Assembly: GCA_017504655.1 (NCBI GenBank)
Contig: JAFVQT010000015.1
Coordinates: forward strand, 1-41,143
Direction of reading: 5' to 3'
From: Clostridia bacterium
GTDB lineage: Bacteria; Bacillota; Clostridia; Christensenellales; Borkfalkiaceae
DNA: 41,143 bases
The notes beneath the pieces were generated by a model. It saw nothing but the letters and a program-made list of their open reading frames with translations. It had not been told where the DNA came from and did no database searches. Positions 23,412 through 30,503 of this stretch are shown here, piece after piece. The number at the start of each line of letters is the position of its first letter. Positions within the stretch are counted from its first letter, which is position 1. A program made the position numbers and the translations under genes.

Positions 23412-23915
23412 ATGAATAAAATTGAAATTGGCGCGGTGGCAAAACCGCAAGGAATCAAGGGCGAGCTTAAAATTAAGCTTTTTGCCGATAGCTTTGATTC
23501 GGTTAAAAACGTAACCGAGGTAGAAATTAATTCGGTTGTATATAAAGTAGAAAATTTCCGTTCGATATCAAAGGAAGAGGCTATTTTAAAGGTCGAGGGG
23601 ATTGATGACAGGAACTTTGTAGAAACCTTGCGAAGATGTGAGGTTTATGCAGACAGAAGTCAAATTGTTTTAGAAGACGGCAGATTTTTTATTACCGACG
23701 TAATAGGCTGTGAGCTTTATTTAGACAGCGGTAAAAAAATCGGTACGGTCAGAGATATAGTCAGCGGTAACGTAGACTACTACTATATCGATACCTACGA
23801 GGGTAAAGCAGTTTTTCCTCTTATTCCCGCTTTAGACGTTGATATAGACGTAGAAAATAGAAAGGTAACCGTAAACGCTAAAAAATTTACGGAGGTCGTT
23901 ATGTATGAGGATTGA
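23412..23915 (+). CDS. rimM: Ribosome maturation factor RimM
   Basis: The 167-residue protein begins IEIGAVAKPQGIKGELKIKL, the RimM N-terminal signature, and continues with the PRC-barrel half (FITDVIGCELYLDSGKKIGT, then FPLIPALDVDIDVENRKVTV). It helps mature the 16S 3' head domain with S19. No ribosome binding site is visible before ATG 23412, which is unusual here, but the family start fits. It overlaps trmD by 11 bases. Confidence 0.95.
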   Translation: MNKIEIGAVAKPQGIKGELKIKLFADSFDSVKNVTEVEINSVVYKVENFRSISKEEAILKVEGIDDRNFVETLRRCEVYADRSQIVLEDGRFFITDVIGCELYLDSGKKIGTVRDIVSGNVDYYYIDTYEGKAVFPLIPALDVDIDVENRKVTVNAKKFTEVVMYED

Positions 23916-24573
23916 TATTTTAACTCTTTTCCCCGAAATGTTTACTCCGCTGACCGAGAGTATTATCGGTAGGGCAGTAAAGTCAGGCAAGGTTGAAATC
24001 GTCGTAACCGATATACGCGACTACACAGAAAATAAGCACAGAAAGTGCGACGATTATCCATTTGGCGGTGGCGCAGGTATGGTTATGACTCCACAGCCAA
24101 TATATTCTGCAATACAAGCCGTTGACCCAAATCACGAGGCAAGGCGAATTTTTATGTCACCCAAAGGCAGAACCTTTTGCCAGCCAATGGTAAAAGAGCT
24201 TTTAGCATATGATAGAATTTTATTGCTTTGCGGTCATTACGAGGGTGTTGATCAAAGAGTTTTAGACCTTTGTATAGACGAGGAAATTTCGCTTGGCGAT
24301 TTTGTATTGACGGGCGGTGAAATACCTGCAATGGCTATCACCGATAGCCTTTGCCGTTACGTTGGCGGTGTAATTTCCGATGAAAGCCTGTCAGAAGAAA
24401 GCTTCACGGGAAACATGCTCGAATACCCTCAATTTACCCGTCCGCAAATCTTTATGGGTATGCAAGTGCCCGAGGTTTTGGTTTCGGGCAACCATAAAGA
24501 AGTCGATAAATGGAGAAAAAACGAGGCGAAGAAGTTGACTGAGAAGCTTCGCCCCGACCTTTTAAAAGACTGA
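23905..24573 (+). CDS. trmD: tRNA (guanine37-N1)-methyltransferase TrmD
   Basis: This 222-residue SPOUT enzyme uses SAM to methylate G37 of tRNAs reading CNN codons, preventing frameshifts. Visible are DDYPFGGGAGMVM, LCGHYEGVDQRV and the trefoil-knot strand LGDFVLTGGEIPAMAI, and the acidic residue needed for catalysis is in that region. GGAGG lies nine bases before the start, inside rimM. It is slightly short for the family but complete. The stop lies within the left arm of structured repeat C. Confidence 0.96.
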   Translation: MRIDILTLFPEMFTPLTESIIGRAVKSGKVEIVVTDIRDYTENKHRKCDDYPFGGGAGMVMTPQPIYSAIQAVDPNHEARRIFMSPKGRTFCQPMVKELLAYDRILLLCGHYEGVDQRVLDLCIDEEISLGDFVLTGGEIPAMAITDSLCRYVGGVISDESLSEESFTGNMLEYPQFTRPQIFMGMQVPEVLVSGNHKEVDKWRKNEAKKLTEKLRPDLLKD

Positions 24574-24690
24574 TATACTTCACGCACCTGCGTTTACTGT
24601 TTCGCCCTCAAAACCTTGGTGACCGGCAAGGTCTACCAAGTCTTTTCGGGCTCACGAGCCTTGGTGCGTTCGCATCTGAGCCTTTAATTT
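24560..24690. repeat. Structured intergenic repeat, copy C
   Basis: The variable stem is ACGCACC/GGTGCGT (24582-24588 with 24663-24669); the apex is TGACC-GGCAA-GGTCTA. The outer stem is imperfect because its left arm overlaps the end of trmD. Confidence 0.75.
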
Positions 24691-24815
24691 AAAGGCTTAT
24701 ATGCGTCGCAAAAGTGCGTTACTGCTTTGTCCCCCAAACCCCAATGACCAAAGAGGTCTATTGTGTCTTGTGTCACAAAGCGAGCCTTCTTTTGCTTGTA
24801 TCTAATCCTTTAAAT
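24687..24815. repeat. Structured intergenic repeat, copy D
   Basis: Outer stem ATTTAAAGG/CCTTTAAAT (24687-24695 with 24807-24815); variable stem GCAAAAG/CTTTTGC (24708-24714 with 24789-24795); apex TGACC-AAAGA-GGTCTA, flanked by CAAT/ATTG in place of the TTGGT/ACCAA of A. Confidence 0.8.
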
Positions 24816-24987
24816 CTCACTTTGTAAGAGTTAGGCTAAATACACGGATGCAACGTCACGTTGCTGACCAACAAGGTCTATCCCATCCAATACCAATTTG
24901 TGAGCCTTGCCTACCTTGTTTCTCCCCCTTTAAATCTCACTTTGTAAGAGTTAGGCTAAATACACGGATGCAACGTCACGTTGCTGA
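24807..24987. repeat. 61-bp direct repeat at a 120-base period (copies E and F)
   Basis: 24807-24867 and 24927-24987 are identical. Each holds the palindrome GCAACGTCACGTTGC. The first continues into TGACC-AACAA-GGTCTA, the apex of copies A, C and D, and is enclosed by GGATG/CATCC, so it is a variant of the same family; the second is cut short. The rest of 24988-25041 holds only a small hairpin and the rbgA ribosome binding site. Confidence 0.8.
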
Positions 24988-25041
24988 GCCCTCAAATATT
25001 TTTGAGCTTTAACTAAAATTTTAACTTTAAAGGAAAAAACT

Positions 25042-25896
25042 ATGCATATACAATGGTTCCCCGGTCATATGACCAAGGCTATGAGAAAAACTGAAGAGGA
25101 CGTTAAGCTTTGTGACGGCGTAATTTACGTTTTAGATGCAAGGGCTCCTTTTGCATGTATAAATAATAAGCTTATGAGTCTTTTTAAAAATAAGCCCGTT
25201 GTGTATTGCGTTAATAAGTGCGATACGGTATCAGGTAAAGACGCGCAAAAAATTGGCGAGGAATTAAAGCGAAAAGGTATTGTTTACGAGCTTATAGACG
25301 GACTTTCTAAAAAAGATACAGAAAAATTGCGCTCTGCTTGCGAGAAGGTTATGAAAGAAAAGCTCGATAGAGATAAGGCAAAGGGAATAAAGCGTACGCT
25401 TAGATTTATGGTTGCGGGTATTCCCAATACCGGCAAGTCAACTATTATTAATACTATAAGCGGTGGCAAACGCGCAGAAACGGGTGATAAGGCAGGCGTT
25501 ACACGCGCAAACAAATGGATAAGGCTTGGCAATTTTGACCTTTTGGATACTCCCGGCACGATGCCACCAAGCTTTGACAATCAAACCTATGCAAGGCATT
25601 TAGCTTATATCGGCGCAATAAACGACGATATCTTGGATATGGAGGAGCTCGCTTTAGAGCTGATTAAAGATTTAAAGGTGATTGCTCCCGAAAGCTTTAA
25701 AGAAAAATACAAGCTCGAAAATCTCGACAAAGAGGGAATTGAGCTTTTTGACGACGTTTGTAAAAAGAGGGGCTTTCTTCTCCGCGGAGGAGAGAGCGAT
25801 TATACGAGATGCGCAAGGGCGATAATCGACGATTTCAGAAAACAGCGCATAGGCAAAATTTGTTTAGAGGTTACCCCTTATGACGGAGAAAACTAA
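25042..25896 (+). CDS. rbgA: Ribosome biogenesis GTPase RbgA (YlqF)
   Basis: This 284-residue GTPase is circularly permuted: G4 NKCD (58-61) comes before G1 GIPNTGKS (126-133) and G3 DTPG (169-172). The start HIQWFPGHMTKAMRK is the family hallmark, including the histidine region used for GTP hydrolysis. RbgA acts in late 50S assembly near uL16 and is essential in several Bacillota. AAAGG precedes the ATG. It overlaps rnhB by 17 bases. Confidence 0.96.
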   Translation: MHIQWFPGHMTKAMRKTEEDVKLCDGVIYVLDARAPFACINNKLMSLFKNKPVVYCVNKCDTVSGKDAQKIGEELKRKGIVYELIDGLSKKDTEKLRSACEKVMKEKLDRDKAKGIKRTLRFMVAGIPNTGKSTIINTISGGKRAETGDKAGVTRANKWIRLGNFDLLDTPGTMPPSFDNQTYARHLAYIGAINDDILDMEELALELIKDLKVIAPESFKEKYKLENLDKEGIELFDDVCKKRGFLLRGGESDYTRCARAIIDDFRKQRIGKICLEVTPYDGEN

Positions 25897-26512
25897 AGAA
25901 AAGGTAGACTTTGACAAAGGCTTTTTAAAAGCAGGAGAAAAATATATAGTCGGTGTTGACGAGGTGGGGAGAGGACCTTTGGCAGGTCCAGTCGTATGCT
26001 GTGCAGTCATAATGCCGTTAGATGACGGTAAGATAATCGAGGGTATAAACGACAGCAAAAAGCTTTCCGAAAAAAAGAGAATTGTCTTAGACGAGGCCAT
26101 AAGAAATACGGCTGTTGATTACTGCATTTGCGAGGTTTCACCCGAGGAAATTGACGAGATAAACATACTTCAGGCAACAAAGCTATGTATGAAAAAATGC
26201 ATCGACGGATTAAAGGTAAAGCCACACGTTGCTCTTATTGATGCTGTAGATATCCACACCGATTGCAGAAAAGAGTCGGTTATCAAGGGTGATTTTAAAA
26301 GCTATACGATAGGCGCGGCCTCAATAGTCGCTAAGGTGTACAGAGATAACCTTATGTACAAGTACGATAAAATTTACCCCGAGTATAAGTTTGCAAGCAA
26401 CAAGGGCTACGGTACTAAGGACCATATAAACGCATTGAAGGAGGTTGGAGCATGCCCAATACACAGAGAGACCTTCATAAAAAACTTCTCGGTAAAAAAG
26501 GAGAAGATTTAG
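25880..26512 (+). CDS. rnhB: Ribonuclease HII
   Basis: The 210-residue enzyme has GVDEVGRGPLAGPVV near residue 24, with the first two catalytic acidic residues, then INDSKKLSEKKR, LIDAVDIH and SIVAKVYRDNLM. It removes single ribonucleotides and RNA from RNA-DNA hybrids using divalent metal. The start lies inside rbgA, with GAGG nine bases before. The end overlaps yraN by 61 bases: both reading frames are convincing there, which is unusually long for this genome. Confidence 0.95.
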   Translation: MTEKTKEKVDFDKGFLKAGEKYIVGVDEVGRGPLAGPVVCCAVIMPLDDGKIIEGINDSKKLSEKKRIVLDEAIRNTAVDYCICEVSPEEIDEINILQATKLCMKKCIDGLKVKPHVALIDAVDIHTDCRKESVIKGDFKSYTIGAASIVAKVYRDNLMYKYDKIYPEYKFASNKGYGTKDHINALKEVGACPIHRETFIKNFSVKKEKI

Positions 26513-26805
26513 CCGTAAAATTTATTAAAAAGTCGGGCTATAAGCTCGTAAAACGCAATTTTAGCACACCTTTTGGTGAGGCTGACGCTATTTTTGAAAA
26601 GGACGGAGTTACTGTTTTTGTAGAGGTAAAAACAAGAAGCAATGACCTTTTTGGTGAGCCTAAGGATTCAGTGGGCTATAAAAAGCAGGAAAAATATAAG
26701 AAAATCGCTGAATACTACCAATTAAAGCACGGTGAAGGAGAGGTTTCCTTTGCAGTTGCAGAGGTTACGGAAGAAGGCGTCAACGTTATAACTGACGCAT
26801 TTTAA
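26452..26805 (+). CDS. yraN: YraN/UPF0102 family endonuclease-fold protein
   Basis: The 117-residue protein is a restriction-endonuclease-like fold: LGKKGEDLAVKFIKKSGY, RNFSTPFGEADAIFEKDG and VFVEVKTRS with the acidic-ExK residues. Its cellular role is not settled; a part in DNA repair or uptake has been suggested from its neighbours. AAGGAGG lies seven bases before ATG 26452, so the overlap with rnhB is real, not a mis-called start. Three DnaA boxes follow immediately. Confidence 0.9.
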   Translation: MPNTQRDLHKKLLGKKGEDLAVKFIKKSGYKLVKRNFSTPFGEADAIFEKDGVTVFVEVKTRSNDLFGEPKDSVGYKKQEKYKKIAEYYQLKHGEGEVSFAVAEVTEEGVNVITDAF

Positions 26806-26862
26806 TGTGGATAAGTTGTGGATAAACGCCCTATATGGCTACTTAAATTAAAGTTATCCACA
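26806..26862. promoter_or_regulatory. Cluster of three perfect DnaA boxes
   Basis: TGTGGATAA at 26806-26814 and 26817-26825 (spaced 11 bases) and TTATCCACA at 26854-26862 match the DnaA consensus without mismatch. They fill the short gap before the THUMP methyltransferase gene. No dnaA/dnaN-type neighbour or DNA-unwinding element is seen, so this is more likely a titration or regulatory site than oriC. Confidence 0.75.
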
Positions 26863-26879
26863 TAATTATTGGAGAAAAA

Positions 26880-28015
26880 ATGAAGATTTGCGTAACTACC
26901 GCATCGGGTGTAGAGGCGGTTACAAAAAGAGAAATATACAAGCTTTTGGGCGTTGACGCGCCGGCTATAAGCGGAAGACTCTGCTTTGAGGGTGGATGGG
27001 ATGAGATTGCAAAATGCAATATGTACCTTCGCACGGCAAACAGAGTCGGTATTATTTTGGGAGAGTTTAAAGCCGAGACGTTTGACGACCTCTTTGACGG
27101 ACTTAAGCAAATTGCGTTTGAGGAATTTATCCCTGCGGACGGCAAAATTATCGTTACGGCAAAAAACGTTTTGAGTAAGCTCTTTGCAATTTCGGCAACT
27201 CAATCAATCTCTAAAAAGGCTATATGCGAGAGGTTATTCAGTAAATATCGCATAACGACTTTGCCCGAAAGCGGAGAGAGGTATAAGGTTGAGGTTGCAA
27301 TTTTAAAGGACCACGTTACAGTAATGCTTGATACCTCGGGTGACGGCTTGCACCGCAGAGGATATAGGGGGTTAGTCGGCGAAGCACCGTTAAAGGAAAC
27401 GCTTGCATCTGCTATAATTCAGCTTTCCGTTTGGAATCCGTCACGCCCCTTGGCAGACGTGTTTTGCGGTAGCGGAACAATACCCATCGAAGCCGCCCTT
27501 ATCGCGCTGAATATTGCCAGCGGAAAGAACAGAAATTTTGATTTTACTGAGTGGAAGTGCTTTGATAAGTCGATTTTCGACGGTGTTTTAGAGCAGGCAA
27601 TTGCGATGGAAGCTCTTGATAAAGAAGTCAGAATAAGCGGTTTTGATAAGACGAGAGTCAATTAAAGCTTGCGCGCCGTCACGCAAAGGAAGCAGGGGTT
27701 GATAAATATATCCACTTTCAACGCGCCGATATGAGGGATTTTTCCTCAAGGTTTTCTCACGGGGTAATAATCAGCAATCCTCCTTATGGCGAAAGACTGT
27801 CAGACAGACGGCAAATCGAGGTTTTGTACAGAGATTACGGCAAGATGGTGAGGTCATTAGATAATTGGTGCGCGTACACGCTTACGAGCGTGACCGATTT
27901 TGAAAGGCTTTTCGGTAAAAAGGCTGACAAAAAGAGAAAGCTTTATAACGGCAAGCTCGAGTGTAACGTTTTTTCTCATTTGGCACAACCGCCTAAGCGC
28001 GACAAAGTAAAATAA
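26880..28015 (+). pseudogene. THUMP-domain RNA methyltransferase (YpsC/RlmL type), frameshifted
   Basis: The first part (26880-27665, 261 residues) has the THUMP domain, THRRGYRG-like HRRGYRG, and motif I VFCGSGTIPIEAA. It ends at a stop directly after SGFDKTRVN. The second part, in the frame from about 27650, continues DESQLKLARRHAKEAGVDKY, then motif IV NPPYGER and the normal C-terminus to 28015. One missing base near 27648-27650 explains both; adding it restores a protein of about 378 residues, usual for the family. These enzymes methylate 23S rRNA guanine. GGAG precedes the start. It may be a real mutation or a sequencing error; no slippery heptamer is seen. Confidence 0.85.
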
Positions 28016-28049
28016 AATATATAAAAATTAAAAAACCCTGCTAAAACGC

Positions 28050-28148
28050 TTGCAAAAAGAGTTTTGTTGTGGTAGAATAGTTCAAGACTTCGGACGGTCC
28101 TCTGGCAAAATTGCGTATGAACGTTTCGGATAATAGGAGGTATAAGTC
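28050..28148 (+). promoter_or_regulatory. rplS promoter and leader
   Basis: TTGCAA (28050-28055), 17 bases, TAGAAT (28073-28078). The following 60-base leader is GC-richer and can pair (for example GACGGTCC); it sits where Bacillota carry the L19 autoregulatory leader. The leader structure is only a suggestion. Confidence 0.6.
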
Positions 28149-28490
28149 ATGAATATTATCGAACAGATTGAAAGAGAGAACTTAAAAAGCGAAGTTCCCG
28201 TATTCTCGGTTGGTGATACTGTAAAGGTATCTGTAAAGGTTATCGAGGGTGCTAAGGAAAGAATTCAAGCATTTGAGGGTATCGTTATCGCAAAGAGAAA
28301 CGGCGGTATCAGAGAAACCTTCACCGTTAGAAGAATTTCTTACGGTATCGGCGTTGAAAGAACTTTCCCCGTACATTCACCAAAGGTAGCTAAAATCGAT
28401 GTTATTAAGAGAGGTAAAGTAAGAAGAGCAAAACTTTACTATCTTAGAAATCTTACCGGTAAGGCTGCTAAGGTTGAAGAGATACTCTAA
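28149..28490 (+). CDS. rplS: Ribosomal protein bL19
   Basis: The 113-residue protein holds [40 protein letters not shown] and [20 protein letters not shown], the L19 signature, and ends [20 protein letters not shown]. It sits at the 30S-50S interface. AGGAGG precedes the start. It normally follows trmD directly; here it lies 3.6 kb downstream under its own promoter and terminator. Confidence 0.97.
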   Translation: MNIIEQIERENLKSEVPVFSVGDTVKVSVKVIEGAKERIQAFEGIVIAKRNGGIRETFTVRRISYGIGVERTFPVHSPKVAKIDVIKRGKVRRAKLYYLRNLTGKAAKVEEIL

Positions 28491-28504
28491 TTGATTAACA
28501 AATT

Positions 28505-28537
28505 AAGACCGATGCATAAGCATCGGTCTTTTTTTGC
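28505..28537 (+). terminator. Strong terminator after rplS
   Basis: AAGACCGATGC and GCATCGGTCTT form a perfect 11-bp stem with loop ATAA, followed by seven T. A second AT-rich inverted repeat CTTTTCAT/ATGAAAAG lies at 28547-28574. Confidence 0.9.
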
Positions 28538-28598
28538 GTTTTTTGTCTTTTCATAATATATATATAATGAAAAGTGTATTAAAAGTTAGCAAAAACAA

Positions 28599-28627
28599 TT
28601 TACAAATAGAAAAATATGGTGTATATT
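28599..28627 (+). promoter_or_regulatory. Promoter for the membrane protein and downstream genes
   Basis: TTTACA (28599-28604), 17 bases, TATATT (28622-28627), 34 bases before the start at 28662. It probably drives the chain of overlapping genes beginning there. Confidence 0.6.
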
Positions 28628-28661
28628 ATAAAAGTATTTTTCTTTTTACACGGAGAGAGCT

Positions 28662-30503
28662 ATGAAAAAAAATTCTAAAATTTTATTTATTTCGACTTTA
28701 ATAGCAGTAATTTTACTTTACGTTGTTTCGGCTATTTTTACACTTGGTACGGTGTTTACGCCCGCAACTGCGCTTGCAAGCTCTACAAACCCGCAGAGGG
28801 ATAAGACAAATCTTAATTCTTTTGTAAACGTAGACGTATTGAGAAATAAGCCCGACCCGGAAAACGAGGGCAAGCTCATAGGCGCAGACATAAATAAAAT
28901 TTACGTTTATATAGGTGAGGTCAGAAGCTATGCAACCGATGAAAACGGCGTGCCTTACGTAGAGATTCGTTTTCAATTCAAAACCAAGAGCCCTAACGAC
29001 GGCTCCAGGTATTACAGAGAAGAGGTTGCAAAAATCCCCGTAAGAGAGTTGAGTGGCGGATACGAGTGGGTTAAGGTATTCGATGCTTCAGAGGAGAATC
29101 GTGGCGAAATTGCATACAGCAGAGTAAAAATTTGCACTCCCGACAGCCTTGACCTTTACGAGGTTGTGTTTACAGATGCTACAGGCTACGTTTTGGCAAC
29201 CGAGGCTGTTTTCGGTACTCCCGAGCAGATTGCAGAGGCTAAGCTTGTTATCGACGAGCAAAATATGTTTAAGCTTAATCAATCTAAAAAATACCACTTT
29301 ACGGATGCGGAGCTTAAAAATCTTGCATCGGCAAACGCCTTAAGAGGAGGAAGGGTTGCCGTTGGCGAGGGACCTTTTACATCGATCGTTCATCTCGTCG
29401 GTATTTCAGTTTTTGGTACTAACACCTTTGGCTTGAGATTTTTCGACTGCATGGCAGGGCTCGGTATGATTCTGATAGCATACGCATTTGCCGTAAAGAC
29501 GTTTGGACATAGCAAATACGGCTTAACCGTTTTATTATCTGTTTTGGCGTTGGGGGCAGTGTTTACCTCTGCAAACTTTGCGCTTGGCGGAATAGGCGCA
29601 TTCTTTGCTTGCTTAAGCGTATATCTTGCTACGAGATATTTTGTAAAGCATTACTATTTAGACGATATTGCAAGCGGTATAGCCTGTATGCTTGGCATAG
29701 GCTTATGCTACGGCATTGCCGTTGCTTGCGATATGGCTTATTCACTCGTTTTGGTTGGACACGTCGTACTCTTTGCCATGGCAAGAAGAAGAGCGTACAA
29801 GCAGTTTAAGAGAAACGAGAAAGAGGCAAGGGGTCTTGAAAAGGAAGACGTTTTCCTTACTTACCGTAAAAACAGATGGATATCGATAGGCGTGTTTGCC
29901 ATATCGCTTTTCATAATACCGGTGGCATTATTCACAGTGTCATTTGCAGTATGCTCAAAAGTATACAAGGGCTTTTACGGTGTAGGCTTTGTACAAAGCG
30001 CATTAAAATACTTTGTTGCAAGCATTACTCCTTCTTATCAGTCATTCCCTCTCGCGTTATATGCGGGCTTTGGCGGAATCAAGGTTGGTGCATACTATTC
30101 CTTCCTCAATTACTTTACCTCTATATTTGCACTCGTATGCTTTGCGTTGGTTACCGTCGTTGTATTCTTCGGTAAAAAGATACCGTTTTTCAATAACGTT
30201 TCAACTATCAAAAACAAATATAAATTAACTACCGTGGCGTTTTTAACACTTAGCATTCCCGTATTTTTGGGGCTTACGTCAAGTCCGTACGGATTTGCGG
30301 GCGTATCGGTATTTATGTGCGCGTATATTGCGTTTGCGCAAAGCATACTCGTTAAGTGTGCAAAGCGCAATGTTGTAAATTTAGCCTTTAACGTAGCTAC
30401 TTGCATAGGTATAGTTTTATTCGGCTTGGCATACGTAGGCTTGGTAGGTATTGCAACAAGTGAGGTTGCAAGCAAAATACTTTATCTTTGGCAGGTGCTT
30501 TAA
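28662..30503 (+). CDS. Multi-pass membrane protein, GT-C glycosyltransferase-like
   Basis: This 613-residue protein has an N-terminal membrane segment (about 7-31), an outside domain to about 235, and then roughly ten membrane segments. FTSIVHLVGISVFGTNTFGL and RFFDCMAGLGMILIAYAFAV resemble the PMT/ArnT-type GT-C fold, in which lipid-linked sugars are moved to proteins or lipids outside the cell; the usual double acidic motif is not obvious, so activity is uncertain. GGAGAG precedes the ATG. The stop overlaps the comM start by one base. A hydrophobic protein of this kind is unusual in this housekeeping block. Confidence 0.7.
   Translation: MKKNSKILFISTLIAVILLYVVSAIFTLGTVFTPATALASSTNPQRDKTNLNSFVNVDVLRNKPDPENEGKLIGADINKIYVYIGEVRSYATDENGVPYVEIRFQFKTKSPNDGSRYYREEVAKIPVRELSGGYEWVKVFDASEENRGEIAYSRVKICTPDSLDLYEVVFTDATGYVLATEAVFGTPEQIAEAKLVIDEQNMFKLNQSKKYHFTDAELKNLASANALRGGRVAVGEGPFTSIVHLVGISVFGTNTFGLRFFDCMAGLGMILIAYAFAVKTFGHSKYGLTVLLSVLALGAVFTSANFALGGIGAFFACLSVYLATRYFVKHYYLDDIASGIACMLGIGLCYGIAVACDMAYSLVLVGHVVLFAMARRRAYKQFKRNEKEARGLEKEDVFLTYRKNRWISIGVFAISLFIIPVALFTVSFAVCSKVYKGFYGVGFVQSALKYFVASITPSYQSFPLALYAGFGGIKVGAYYSFLNYFTSIFALVCFALVTVVVFFGKKIPFFNNVSTIKNKYKLTTVAFLTLSIPVFLGLTSSPYGFAGVSVFMCAYIAFAQSILVKCAKRNVVNLAFNVATCIGIVLFGLAYVGLVGIATSEVASKILYLWQVL

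Noticed and set aside
24807-24987. Possible CRISPR array
   Set aside because: Only two 61-bp copies with a 59-base interval and internal palindromes; no cas gene and no series of short repeats.
26806-26862. Chromosomal origin oriC
   Set aside because: There is no dnaA, dnaN or AT-rich unwinding region next to the DnaA boxes.
27640-27670. Programmed frameshifting in the THUMP methyltransferase
   Set aside because: No slippery heptamer or following pseudoknot is visible; a one-base deletion is simpler.
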